A DNA stretch of 23,906 nt from DASUFE01 sp036274675 (GTDB lineage Bacteria > Pseudomonadota > Gammaproteobacteria > HTCC5015), in the NCBI GenBank assembly GCA_036274675.1, contig DASUFE010000069.1, forward strand, positions 1 through 23,906, in the 5' to 3' direction. The notes beneath the pieces were generated by a model that saw nothing but the letters and a program-made list of their open reading frames with translations, did not search any database and had not been told where the DNA came from. The first letter of the stretch is position 1, and the number at the start of each line of letters is the position of its first letter. The translations under genes and the position numbers were made by a program. Shown in pieces: positions 6,875-15,147 of the stretch.

Positions 6875-7947
6875 GACTGTACCGCCTTGAGCTGCGCTTC
6901 GCGCAGGCGCTTGAACACCAGCAGCGCCAGGATCGCGGTCAGCCCGATCAGGAAGAAGAAAATATATTTCGGCATCCAGCCCCACCACCAGTCGAAGAAC
7001 TTGGTGTAGAGGAACAGCGCGAAGAAGACGTTACCGGTCACCATCACCTGCGGCCAGCGCATGCGCATGCCAAGCCAGATCGCGGCGGCGCTTGTCGCAA
7101 AACCAACCGTCTGGTAGAGGCCCTCGATGATACTGGCCGGCCAGCGCAGATAGCTGATGGCGCCCCAATTCGACAGGATCAGCACGGCGACGAAGAAACC
7201 GATCATCGACAGCACGCGGTAGATCGACACGAAGCCGCAATGGCGATCGTGGTTGAAGAACCAGGGAACGCAGAAGGCAATGAGCGTCGGTAACAGAAAG
7301 TTCTCCGGCCGTTCGCCGAAACCGAGCCAGTACATGCCGCTCCAGCTGCCGATCTCGGCGGCGAGGAAGCCCGCCACGCAGAACAGGGCGCAGGCGAGCA
7401 GCAGCCGCACATCGAGGGCATAGGCCAGCAGGGCTGCATAGACGCCCCAGACCAGGAACGCATTCGGGCTCGGGGTGATATTGAAAATCTGCCCGAGCAT
7501 GGACAGGTTCAGGACGAAGCAGGCGAAACTGATCAGCGCCGCGAGTTTCGCGAAATAACCCGTCTGCTCCCGGCGCCGAATATAGATCGCCGCTCCCAGG
7601 GTCAGCAGCGGCGCCGCCAGCAGAAGCGCGCACTGCAGTACGGTACTCATATAACCCCAGTATTGGTAGAACAGGAAGAATACGCTGGCGGCGAGCGCCA
7701 GCGCGCCGAGGAAGGAGACGATCTGCATGCCGCGCGAGAGTTGCTTGCTGCCTTGATTCAGGTCGACGTCAAAACGTTGTTGCAACTGCTGTTGCAGTAC
7801 CTGGTGATATGCGGTGATGGCGGCTTTCTGCAGCGGATCGATGGTCAACAGCCCGGCTTGCTCCAGAGCATCGAGTTCGGCGTGGAAGGCCGCGATCCGG
7901 TCGACGCGCTGTTGCGCCGCTGTTTTGTTATCCGGGGAACCGTGCAT
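6871..7947 (-). CDS. DUF2157 domain polytopic membrane protein
   Basis: A 358-aa protein. A soluble N-terminal part of about 70 residues (helical, with LEQAGLLTID) resembles the DUF2157 domain. It is followed by about ten hydrophobic segments from residue 72 to 345, such as VSFLGALALAASVFFLFYQY and IFFFLIGLTAILALLVF. It ends in a short basic tail. The ATG at 7947 has GGGAGA six bases upstream. It is the first gene of a two-gene operon with the DUF4824-like gene, overlapping it by four bases. Proteins of this type are usually unassigned; the sequence supports only an inner-membrane location. Confidence 0.8.
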   Translation of the reverse strand: MHGSPDNKTAAQQRVDRIAAFHAELDALEQAGLLTIDPLQKAAITAYHQVLQQQLQQRFDVDLNQGSKQLSRGMQIVSFLGALALAASVFFLFYQYWGYMSTVLQCALLLAAPLLTLGAAIYIRRREQTGYFAKLAALISFACFVLNLSMLGQIFNITPSPNAFLVWGVYAALLAYALDVRLLLACALFCVAGFLAAEIGSWSGMYWLGFGERPENFLLPTLIAFCVPWFFNHDRHCGFVSIYRVLSMIGFFVAVLILSNWGAISYLRWPASIIEGLYQTVGFATSAAAIWLGMRMRWPQVMVTGNVFFALFLYTKFFDWWWGWMPKYIFFFLIGLTAILALLVFKRLREAQLKAVQS

Positions 7948-8052
7948 GGTATGTCTCCCGCACCATACCGTTTGAAAATGCAGTGTAATGGATAAAGTCT
8001 TGTGCCGTCTATTTCAGATCGGGCTGGGTTTTCCTTATATTAAGGTATCTTT

Positions 8053-8205
8053 CATCCCCCTTCCTCTGGAAGGGGGATACATCTTTTATTTCCCCCTTCA
8101 TCCTGAAGGGGGATGCATCTTTTATATCCCCTTCGTACCGAAGGGGGATTTAAGAGTAATGAGTCCCCCTTCCAGAGGAAGGGGGATGCCGAAGGCAGGG
8201 GGATG
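8053..8205. repeat. Palindromic hairpin array D (4 units)
   Basis: Four hairpins of the CCCCCTTC/GAAGGGGG type are followed by the standard tail GATGCCGAAGGCAGGGGGAT plus G. Unlike arrays A-C it lacks the CTGCCTTCGGCAT part of the head, so its left end looks truncated. It fills the divergent gap between the DUF2157 operon and the EamA transporter and ends 36 bp before the transporter's ATG, so promoters for either gene must lie very close to it or within it. Confidence 0.9.
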
Positions 8206-8241
8206 TGAATTAGAATTCGGGTTTCCATTTGAAGGTGATGA

Positions 8242-9111
8242 ATGAATCTACCGGTATTGGTGTTATTCGGCGCTTCGGTGCTGTGGGGCCTGACCTGGTG
8301 GCCGTTGAAGGCTTTGCACAATGCCGGTTTCGAGGGCGTGAGCCTGATCTGCGTCTGCTTCGGGCTCCTGGCGCTGGCGCTGACCCCGGTGCTCGCCGGC
8401 CAGCGCGCGCGCTGGTATCCGCGCCGGGGCCGGATGTTGCTGATCGCGCTCTGCGGCGGCGCCGCCAATCTCGCCTTCGCCTGGGCGATGATCGCCGGCG
8501 ACGTAGTGCGCGTGATGGTGCTGTTCTATCTGCTGCCGGTCTGGGGCGTGCTCGGCGGGCGTTTTATTCTTAAAGAACGCGTGGACCGCTGGCGCTGGCT
8601 GGGCGTGACCTTCGCGGTGCTCGGCGCCTTTATAGTGCTCGGCGGTTTTGCGGCCCTCCGGCAGCCGCCGACGTGGATCGATGCCGTTGCGTTGTCATCC
8701 GGATTTTTTTTCGCGCTGAATAATCTCGTCTTCCGTGAACTGCAGGATGTACCGGTGGCTTCGAAAGTCGGCGCGCTCTGCTACGGCTGCTTTATCCTGT
8801 CCGCGCTCACACTATTGCTGACCGGCGCAAGTTTCACGGTGGGCCATTCGCTGACCGCATGGCTCGGCCTCGCCGCGTATGCGCTGTGCTGGATGCTCGC
8901 CGCCAATTTCGGTTCGCAATGGGGCGTCACGCACCTGGAAGCGGGACGTTCCTCCATCATCATTATCATGGAACTCGTCACCGCCGTGATCTCCGCGGCG
9001 CTCATTCTCGGCAAGCAGTTGACGCCGGCCGAAATGACCGGCGGCTGTTTGATTTTGGCAGCCGCTTTGATTGAAGCCTTACGCAGCCCGGATGTGAAGT
9101 CCGGGTTTTAG
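8242..9111 (+). CDS. EamA/DMT-family transporter
   Basis: A 289-aa inner-membrane protein with ten predicted TM helices in two EamA halves (about residues 4-135 and 150-280), the standard length and topology of drug/metabolite transporters. Typical features are an N-terminal GASVLWGLTWWPLKAL helix, the FYLLPVWGVLGGRFILKER end of the first half, and LEAGRSSIIIIMELVTAVIS in the second. The ATG at 8242 has AAGG six bases upstream. It is the first plus-strand gene after array D, and a terminator overlaps its 3' end, so it is probably monocistronic. The substrate cannot be read from sequence; amine or amino-acid export are typical family roles. Confidence 0.88.
   Translation: MNLPVLVLFGASVLWGLTWWPLKALHNAGFEGVSLICVCFGLLALALTPVLAGQRARWYPRRGRMLLIALCGGAANLAFAWAMIAGDVVRVMVLFYLLPVWGVLGGRFILKERVDRWRWLGVTFAVLGAFIVLGGFAALRQPPTWIDAVALSSGFFFALNNLVFRELQDVPVASKVGALCYGCFILSALTLLLTGASFTVGHSLTAWLGLAAYALCWMLAANFGSQWGVTHLEAGRSSIIIIMELVTAVISAALILGKQLTPAEMTGGCLILAAALIEALRSPDVKSGF
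9087..9110 (+). terminator. Rho-independent terminator overlapping the EamA gene end
   Basis: CCCGGA (9087-9092) and TCCGGG (9100-9105) form a 6-bp GC-rich stem around a 7-base loop, followed immediately by TTTTA. The gene's TAG stop lies in the T-tract. Confidence 0.6.
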
Positions 9112-9167
9112 CCGCTATACTGTTTATAGGCTATGTTCCTTAAATAAATCCTGATCCGGGAGAGTTC

Positions 9168-10412
9168 ATGAAAAGCTTCATTAAACTAATGGTTGTCGCG
9201 CTGGTTCTCATCAGTTTCCCATGTCAGGCGCTGACGCCATTGGAATGGTGTTTTGCATATATTGTGGCCGTGAAAACGAACCCGAATCCGATCAAAGCCG
9301 TAAACGGGGCGGCTAACGAGGATACGATCAGTCAAGAGTTTCTGGACATAGCGGCCGAAGCCACCTGGGAACGAGCCAACGATCCGAATATCGATGTGGA
9401 AACGAAAAAAAGTTTGTGGCTCCTGGTGCAGGATTTAGGCGGTCCGCGGTACCGAAAAGTACTGGTTAAAACAGCCGAGGCTACCAAGGACGGTGTCGCG
9501 CGAACTGTCGCCAAAAATATACGCAGGAAAAGGCTGGATCTGAATAGCCCCGATTTATACCAGCCCGGCACGGTATCGTTGAATGCAATGCGACAGCGCT
9601 ACATCGAGGATGCGCGGAATGCCCGGGTGCCGGACGCCGCTGCGCGGCCTCTGTTAAAAGTTAAGCCCGGTCAAAAGCTTGAGGATGTGTTGAGCATTAT
9701 GGGCTATCCCCAGGCGGTCGACACATCCGGCATCTATCAATGGAGCCATATATCGCTGTTATATCGCGGCCAGGGCGCCATCGTGCTGCGGCCGGACAGG
9801 AATCTCAAGAGCGTCAAGGGCGACCCGTTGTGGGTGGTGGGCAAAGTTGTGGAGGATCCCCTGACGCAGGAGTTGGATATGCCGTATATAGTCCTGGCGG
9901 AAGGCGGGAGCGATATCGTTACAAATCTTCACTTCAACGTTTTTCTATATGGTAATAACGTCGGCGCGAAGCGCCTCGCGCAAAGGCTGTATCACAGTAC
10001 ATCACCGGTTGATTCGAACCTTCTGGATGTGGCCGCACTGTATCTGGAGAATAAATATAAGGCGGCGACGGAAACGTGGGAGGTGGATGCCTTGTCCTGG
10101 ATTTGCAGATTGCTACGGTCAAAGGGCGCCGGGCGCTATGAAACTTTGCTCAAAACCGTCAACCGGGATGCGCAAAGCTTGAAATTACGAAGTTATGCCG
10201 GCTTGAAGCTAAACCGGAAGGGCGGCGCATTGGGAAAGCTGCCAACGCAATACGTGGCAAGCATGGTGGATGTGGGTTCGTTGCAGAAAAAATACCCACC
10301 CCTTTACGGAGTTTCGAAATCAACTGAAGAAGCGACGGAAATGCCGGAAGACGACGAGTTGCCCGCGGCCGAGGAAACCCCGGAGGGCAATGCATCGCCC
10401 GCGACTGAGTAA
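9168..10412 (+). CDS. Secreted protein of unknown function, paralog 1
   Basis: A 414-aa protein with a Sec signal peptide (residues 1-21, likely cleaved after CQA), so periplasmic or outer-membrane associated. I do not recognise a named family. The N-terminal half is helical and HEAT-like (EFLDIAAEATWER at 57-69). The middle carries VLSIMGYPQAVD (174-185), recalling the G.P turn of SmpA/OmlA-type folds, then LYRGQGAIVL (198-207) and DPLTQELDMPY (230-240). The C-terminal about 30 residues are acidic and Pro-rich (low complexity). The same landmarks recur in order in the protein at 15968-17203. The ATG at 9168 has GGGAGAG 5-11 bases upstream. A shared ATAAATCCTGAT sits upstream of both paralogs. 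A good terminator follows at 10536. Confidence 0.75.
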   Translation: MKSFIKLMVVALVLISFPCQALTPLEWCFAYIVAVKTNPNPIKAVNGAANEDTISQEFLDIAAEATWERANDPNIDVETKKSLWLLVQDLGGPRYRKVLVKTAEATKDGVARTVAKNIRRKRLDLNSPDLYQPGTVSLNAMRQRYIEDARNARVPDAAARPLLKVKPGQKLEDVLSIMGYPQAVDTSGIYQWSHISLLYRGQGAIVLRPDRNLKSVKGDPLWVVGKVVEDPLTQELDMPYIVLAEGGSDIVTNLHFNVFLYGNNVGAKRLAQRLYHSTSPVDSNLLDVAALYLENKYKAATETWEVDALSWICRLLRSKGAGRYETLLKTVNRDAQSLKLRSYAGLKLNRKGGALGKLPTQYVASMVDVGSLQKKYPPLYGVSKSTEEATEMPEDDELPAAEETPEGNASPATE

Positions 10413-10535
10413 CACTTTATTAATTGTCGCCGCCTGGCTGATTGAGACTATGCGCGGTAACGAACAGATCGGTCTGGCGGAGTGAGAAGCAATCGGTACG
10501 TGAATAAACGAAGCTGCCGACAATATGCTCTTGCG

Positions 10536-10554
10536 CCGTCCCGGGGGCGGTTTT
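10536..10554 (+). terminator. Rho-independent terminator after secreted paralog 1
   Basis: CCGTCC (10536-10541) pairs with GGGCGG (10545-10550, one T-G wobble) around a 3-base loop, followed by TTTT. It separates the secreted protein gene from the glutamine-synthetase-like gene starting at 10596. Confidence 0.5.
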
Positions 10555-10595
10555 AGCATGGGTCTCCGGTTAACGGGAGCGGGGCCGCTTGATAT

Positions 10596-11963
10596 ATGGA
10601 TGCAAGGAAGGTAAAAAACGCCACCGAGGCGCGACGGATCGTAGAGGAGCGCGGGCTGAATCACGTCAAGGTCGGGGTCTTCGATATTGACGGCGTAATG
10701 CGCGGCAAGTATCTGTCGCGCGACAAGTTCGTTTCCGCGCTCGACAAGGGTTTCGGTTTCTGTGATGTGGTTCTGGGCTGGGATATCAAGGACCGTCTGT
10801 ACGACAATGTTAAATTCACCGGCTGGCACACCGGATACCCCGACGCGCCGGTGCGGCTCCTGCCTGACAGTTGCCGTGAGTTGCCGCTGGAAGAGAACAT
10901 GCTGTTTTTCCTCGGCGAGTTCGCCGGCGACGCGGAAAAGATCTGCCCGCGCGCGCTGCTGCGGCGCGTGCTGGAAACCGCGCGGCGGATGGGTTTCGAG
11001 GCTTTCGCCGGATTCGAATACGAATTCTTCGTATTCGAGGAAACGCCGCACAGCGTGCGCGACAAGCAGTACCGCAATCCGCGGCCGCTGGGTCCCGGCG
11101 AGTTCGGCTACTCGGTGATCCGCAACAGCGTGGAGTCGGACGTGTATCGCGGCCTGCTCGAACTCGGCGAGCGGATGGATTTTCGTATCGAAGGCCTGCA
11201 CGAGGAAACCGGCCCCGGCGTCATGGAGGCGGCCATCGGCTACGACAGCGCGCTGGCGGCGGCCGACAAGGCGGCGCTGTTCAAGACCTTCAGTAAGATC
11301 GCGCTGCAGAAGATGGGCATGATGGCGACCTTCATGGCCAAGTGGTCGCCGGAGTATCCGGGACAGAGCGGGCATATCCATCTCTCGCTGAAGGATCTGC
11401 AGGGCAAGCCGCTGTTTTATGACAGGTCAAAACCACAGCAGATGAGCGACCTTATGCGACAGTTTGTCGCCGGTCAGCAACGCCTGATGCCGGAGCTGCT
11501 GTCGATGATCGCGCCGACGATCAACTCCTACCGCCGGCTGATCCCCGGCTTCTGGGCGCCGACCGAGGCCAGTGTCGGCATTGATAACCGCACCTGCGCG
11601 ATTCGTATCATCCCCGGCGGTGAGTCCTCGCAGCGCCTGGAATTCCGCATCGCGGCGGCGGACGCCAATCCGTATGTGATTCTGGCGGCGGCCGTCGCCT
11701 CGGGACTCTGGGGCATCGAACACAAGGCCGAGCTTGAGCCTCTGGTACAGGGCAACGCTTATGATCAGCCGCAACCGGAACATCTGCGGCTGCCGGCCAC
11801 TCTATGGGAGTCGGCGCAGCGCTTGAAGGCTTCGCGAATGGCGCGGAATTATTTCGGCGCGGATTTCGTCGAGCATTTCGCCGCCAGCCGGGAATGGGAA
11901 GAGCGCGAATTCAGAAAGCATATTTCGCAGTGGGAATTGGAGAGGTACTTCGAAATCATTTAG
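10596..11963 (+). CDS. Glutamine-synthetase-like gamma-glutamylamide synthetase
   Basis: A 455-aa cytoplasmic ATP-dependent ligase of the glutamine synthetase superfamily, predicted to join glutamate to an amine. Visible features are the N-terminal beta-grasp (VGVFDIDGVMRGKYLS), metal-site Glu in GFEYEFFVFE (about 139-148), HEETGPGVMEAAI (202-214), GQSGHIHLS (256-264) and NSYRRLIPGFWAPTEAS (310-326). RLEFRIAAADANPY (347-360) follows. The end of the protein lacks the NLYDLPPEE adenylylation loop of true GlnA; GNAYDQPQPE stands there instead. This favours a PuuA or IpuC-like catabolic enzyme rather than ammonia-assimilating GlnA. The neighbours, aldehyde dehydrogenase, Fe-alcohol dehydrogenase and GATase-like hydrolase, complete a gamma-glutamylation pathway. 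The ribosome binding site is weak. The stop codon sits in the loop of a 7-bp AT-rich hairpin (11952-11970). Confidence 0.85.
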   Translation: MDARKVKNATEARRIVEERGLNHVKVGVFDIDGVMRGKYLSRDKFVSALDKGFGFCDVVLGWDIKDRLYDNVKFTGWHTGYPDAPVRLLPDSCRELPLEENMLFFLGEFAGDAEKICPRALLRRVLETARRMGFEAFAGFEYEFFVFEETPHSVRDKQYRNPRPLGPGEFGYSVIRNSVESDVYRGLLELGERMDFRIEGLHEETGPGVMEAAIGYDSALAAADKAALFKTFSKIALQKMGMMATFMAKWSPEYPGQSGHIHLSLKDLQGKPLFYDRSKPQQMSDLMRQFVAGQQRLMPELLSMIAPTINSYRRLIPGFWAPTEASVGIDNRTCAIRIIPGGESSQRLEFRIAAADANPYVILAAAVASGLWGIEHKAELEPLVQGNAYDQPQPEHLRLPATLWESAQRLKASRMARNYFGADFVEHFAASREWEEREFRKHISQWELERYFEII

Positions 11964-12015
11964 TGATTTCAAATAATTTACTTAATTTGGAACCCTGTTT
12001 TGAAATTATTTAAAG

Positions 12016-12146
12016 CATCCCCCGGCTTCGCCACCCCCCTTCCTCCGGAAGGGGGGCATCTTCTTTTTATCCCCTTCCTTTGGAAGGGGGACTCCTCTTT
12101 TTTATCCCCCTTCGCACCGAAGGGGGATGGCGAAGCCAGGGGGATG
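12016..12146. repeat. Palindromic hairpin array E (3 units, variant head and tail)
   Basis: Three hairpins are flanked by a head, CATCCCCCGGCTTCGCCAC, and a tail, GATGGCGAAGCCAGGGGGAT plus G. Both differ from the other arrays (GGCTTCGCC instead of GCCTTCGGC), yet they remain reverse complements of each other. It lies between the ligase and aldehyde dehydrogenase genes of the catabolic cluster. Confidence 0.9.
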
Positions 12147-12207
12147 AGACCCCGGACCCGGGATTGAATCGAATTATTAATTAATGAAAACCAAACCATG
12201 ACAGATT

Positions 12208-12284
12208 CGTAGGTTGGGGTGAACGCAGTGAACCCCAACAAAGATTGAGCCTTGTTGGGGTTCGTAAACTCACCCCAGCCTGCA
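12208..12284. repeat. GTAGGTTGGGG-type palindromic element (copy 2)
   Basis: The outer inverted ends are CGTAGGTTGGGGTGA and CTCACCCCAGCCTGC. Inside, GAACCCCAACAA pairs with TTGTTGGGGTTC. It lies 61 bp beyond array E and ends 45 bp before the aldehyde dehydrogenase ATG. The two-stem shape is that of a small non-coding repeat widespread in proteobacteria. Confidence 0.85.
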
Positions 12285-12329
12285 GCCACTCTTCTTCCTC
12301 GGCAGCGGAAATACGATGAGAGGCTTTTG

Positions 12330-13724
12330 ATGAAATCAAAAACCATAACACTGATCTCCCCCATCGACGGTTCCGTCGTCGCCGAGCGCGCGCATGCGAC
12401 GGGCGCGGAGATCGACCACGCGATCGCCGCCGCGATGGCGGCGCAGCCGGGGTGGGCGGCTGCGCCGCCTGCGGACCGCGCGGTCTTGTGTCATCGCGCG
12501 ATCGACGCGATGCTCGCGCAAGGCGCCGCGATCGCCGAGGAAATCACGCGGCAGATGGGGCGGCCGCTGCAGTATGCGCCGGGCGAGCTGCGCGGGTTGG
12601 AGGAGCGCGCCCGCTACATGATCGACATTGCCGCCGCCGAACTCGCGGATATCGCGCTCCCGAGGAAACAGGGTTTCAATCGTTTCATCCGCCGCGAACC
12701 CCTGGGCGTGGCGCTGATCATCGCGCCCTGGAACTATCCCTACCTGACCGCGGTGAATGCGATCATCCCGGCGCTGATGGCCGGCAACAGCGTGATCCTC
12801 AAGCATTCCCACCAGACGCTGCTCTGCGCCGAGCGTTTCCAGCAGGGGTTTGATATCGCGGGTTTGCCGCAAGGCGTGTTCCAGCATCTGCATCTCGACC
12901 ACGAGGCCACCGCCGCGCTGGTGCAGCATCAGGCCGTCGGTTTCGTGTCTTTCACCGGTTCGGTCAGCGGCGGCGCCAATGTGGAACAGTCGGCGGCGGG
13001 CCTGTTCAAAAGCGTGGCCCTGGAGCTGGGCGGCAAGGACCCGGCTTATGTGCGCCCCGATGCGGATCTCGAGTACACCGTCGAACAGCTGGTGGACGGC
13101 GCGTTTTTCAACTCGGGACAGTCGTGTTGCGGCATCGAACGCATCTATGTGCACGACTCTATATATAAGGAATTCGTCGAACGCTATGTCGCCCGCGTGC
13201 GGCAATACCGTCTCGGCAACCCGCTGGACCCGCAAACGACGCTCGGGCCGATGGTGAGCGCGCACGCGGCCACGCGCGTACACTTGCAGATCGAAAAAGC
13301 CGTCGACCTGGGCGCGACCGCGTGCATCGATCCGAAACTGTTTCCCGCCGCCCGGGGCGGCACTGCCTATCTCGCACCGCAGGTGCTGATCGGCGTCGAC
13401 CACGGCATGGCGGTCATGAACGAGGAAAGCTTCGGCCCCGTGGTGGGCATCATGCCGGTGCGCGACGACTCGGCCGCGGTGGCCCTGATGAACGACAGCA
13501 AATACGGTTTGACGGCATCCATCTGGACGCGTGACGAACGGCAAGCCACGTCATTGGGAGCTCAACTGCAGACCGGCACGGTGTTCATGAACCGCTGCGA
13601 TTATCTCGATCCCGAGCTGGCCTGGGTGGGAGTGAAGCAATCCGGCCGCGGCTGCGCGCTGTCGAAGCTGGGGTATCAGCAGCTGACGCGGCCGAAGTCC
13701 TATCATTTAAAGACCGCGATCTAA
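12330..13724 (+). CDS. NAD(P)-dependent aldehyde dehydrogenase
   Basis: A 464-aa member of the aldehyde dehydrogenase superfamily with all key residues: Asn135 in IIAPWNYPY, Glu232 in LELGGKD and catalytic Cys266 in NSGQSCCGIER. SFTGS (207-211) marks the NAD-binding turn and EESFGPVVG the C-terminal signature. Length is slightly short of the common 480-500 residues because the N-terminus is brief. The ATG at 12330 is preceded by GAGAGG; an in-frame TTG extension to 12252 was rejected because it starts inside a palindromic repeat. In context it would oxidise the gamma-glutamyl aldehyde made by the downstream alcohol dehydrogenase to the acid. A 366-bp gap with array E and a palindromic element separates it from the ligase gene, so it may need read-through or its own promoter. 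Confidence 0.9.
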   Translation: MKSKTITLISPIDGSVVAERAHATGAEIDHAIAAAMAAQPGWAAAPPADRAVLCHRAIDAMLAQGAAIAEEITRQMGRPLQYAPGELRGLEERARYMIDIAAAELADIALPRKQGFNRFIRREPLGVALIIAPWNYPYLTAVNAIIPALMAGNSVILKHSHQTLLCAERFQQGFDIAGLPQGVFQHLHLDHEATAALVQHQAVGFVSFTGSVSGGANVEQSAAGLFKSVALELGGKDPAYVRPDADLEYTVEQLVDGAFFNSGQSCCGIERIYVHDSIYKEFVERYVARVRQYRLGNPLDPQTTLGPMVSAHAATRVHLQIEKAVDLGATACIDPKLFPAARGGTAYLAPQVLIGVDHGMAVMNEESFGPVVGIMPVRDDSAAVALMNDSKYGLTASIWTRDERQATSLGAQLQTGTVFMNRCDYLDPELAWVGVKQSGRGCALSKLGYQQLTRPKSYHLKTAI

Positions 13725-13746
13725 AAAATGAATCTTTATCCAGGCA

Positions 13747-13862
13747 CATCCCCCTGCCTTCGGCATCCCCCCGCTGGGCGGAGCCCTGCGTAGAAACGGA
13801 AGGGGGATTAAGAATTTTGCCCCCTTCGGTACGAAGGGGGATGCCCGAAGGGCAGGGGGATG
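13747..13862. repeat. Palindromic hairpin array F (2 units)
   Basis: A standard head, one hairpin with an expanded loop (about 29 bases, GC-rich, CGCTGGGCGGAGCC...), one regular hairpin (CCCCCTTCGGTACGAAGGGG) and a standard tail with the CCCGAAGGG variant also found in array A. It begins 22 bp after the aldehyde dehydrogenase stop and is followed eight bases later by a GTAGGTTGGGG element. Confidence 0.9.
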
Positions 13863-13870
13863 AAGTTTTG

Positions 13871-13942
13871 GCAGGTTGGGGTGAACACAGTGAACCCCAA
13901 CAACAAAATTGTTGGGGTTCGTTGCACTCACCCTAACCTACG
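13871..13942. repeat. GTAGGTTGGGG-type palindromic element (copy 3)
   Basis: The outer ends GCAGGTTGGGGTGA and TCACCCTAACCTACG pair. The inner stem GAACCCCAACAA (13892-13903) pairs perfectly with TTGTTGGGGTTC (13909-13920) around a CAAAA loop. It ends 20 bp before the alcohol dehydrogenase start, just ahead of its GGAG ribosome binding site. Confidence 0.88.
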
Positions 13943-13962
13943 TTTATTGGAGTTTTTTTGAT

Positions 13963-15147
13963 ATGACACTCGATATCACCTCTGAAAAACGCCTCCAGGG
14001 CAATTGGAATTACCCCACCCGGGTGCAGTTCGGCATCGGCCGTATCGAAGGTCTGCCGCTCGCGTGCAAGGAATTGAACATGAGCCGGCCGCTGCTCGTC
14101 ACCGACGCCGGGCTCGCAACGCAGCCCTTTATCGCCGCGATGATGGCGGCGAATGCCGCGGCCGGTCTGCCGACTGCGTTGTTCAGCGAAGTCAAATCCA
14201 ATCCGACCGGCGCCAACATCGAGGCCGGTGTGCGCGAATTCAGAAAAGGCCGGCATGACGGCGTGATCGCGGTCGGCGGCGGCAGCGGACTCGACGCGGG
14301 CAAGGCGATCGCGCTGATGTCAGGGCAGGCGAGGCCCATGTGGGATTTCGAGGACGTCGGCGATAACTGGCTGCGCGTCAACGTGGCTGGCGTCGCACCC
14401 TGCATCGCGGTGCCGACCACCGCCGGCACCGGCTCGGAAGTCGGCCGCGCCGCGGTAATCGTGAATGAAACAACCCGTTCCAAAACCATCGTATTCCATC
14501 CGAAGCTGCTGCCGCAGATCGTGATCGCCGACCCGGGACTTACCAAAGGTCTCCCGCAGCATATTACCGCCGCCACCGGCATGGATGCTTTCGCGCACAA
14601 CATCGAGGCCTACTGCGTCGACGCCTATCACCCGATGGCTGACGGTGTCGCCCTGGAAGGCATGCGTTTGATCAGGGACTGGCTGCCCGCCGCCTTCGCC
14701 GACGGGGCGAACCTCGTCGCGCGCAGCCATATGCTGGTGGCTTCGTCGATGGGAGCCGCCGCGTTCCAGAAAGGGCTCGGCGCGGTGCACGCGCTGGCGC
14801 ATCCGCTCGGCGCGCTCTACGACAAGCATCACGGCCTGCTGAACGCGATCCTGCTGCCCTATGTGCTGGCGCGTAACAAGCCCGCGATCCAGGAGAAGAT
14901 GGCGCATCTGGCGCGCTGCCTGCAGTTGCCGGAAATCTCCTTTGACGGCGTCATGCAGTGGCTGCTCGACTTGCGCCGCGGCCTGAAGATCCCGCACACG
15001 CTCGCGGAGATCGGGGTTCCGGACGATGATGCCGAACTCATCGGCGAAATGGCGCTGCAGGACCCTTCCGCCGGCGGCAATCCGCTAAGCCTCAACGCCG
15101 CGCAATACGCGGAGCTTTTCCTGCACGCGGTGCACGGCAAGGCGTGA
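13963..15147 (+). CDS. Iron-containing alcohol dehydrogenase (group III)
   Basis: A 394-aa NAD-dependent Fe-type alcohol dehydrogenase. The nucleotide-binding GGGSGLDAGKA is at 105-115, and TTAGTGSEV at 152-160. Predicted metal ligands are Asp208 and His212 in TGMDAFAHNIEAY, and His276 and His290 in AVHALAHPLGALYDKHHG; the 4- and 14-residue spacings match the family. The ATG at 13963 has GGAG ten bases upstream; a longer frame to 13909 starts inside the palindromic element and was discarded. Its TGA overlaps the GTG of the next gene, so the two are translationally coupled. In context it should oxidise a gamma-glutamylated amino alcohol to the aldehyde, replacing the oxidase step of the Puu pathway. 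Confidence 0.9.
   Translation: MTLDITSEKRLQGNWNYPTRVQFGIGRIEGLPLACKELNMSRPLLVTDAGLATQPFIAAMMAANAAAGLPTALFSEVKSNPTGANIEAGVREFRKGRHDGVIAVGGGSGLDAGKAIALMSGQARPMWDFEDVGDNWLRVNVAGVAPCIAVPTTAGTGSEVGRAAVIVNETTRSKTIVFHPKLLPQIVIADPGLTKGLPQHITAATGMDAFAHNIEAYCVDAYHPMADGVALEGMRLIRDWLPAAFADGANLVARSHMLVASSMGAAAFQKGLGAVHALAHPLGALYDKHHGLLNAILLPYVLARNKPAIQEKMAHLARCLQLPEISFDGVMQWLLDLRRGLKIPHTLAEIGVPDDDAELIGEMALQDPSAGGNPLSLNAAQYAELFLHAVHGKA

Noticed and set aside
9093..9121. Promoter with TATACT for secreted paralog 1
   Set aside because: The -10-like box is good but no acceptable -35 lies 16-18 bp upstream, so it is mentioned only as shared upstream sequence.
12252..12329. Longer N-terminus for the aldehyde dehydrogenase
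   Set aside because: The extension begins with TTG inside a GTAGGTTGGGG element and has no family homology; the ATG at 12330 has a ribosome binding site.
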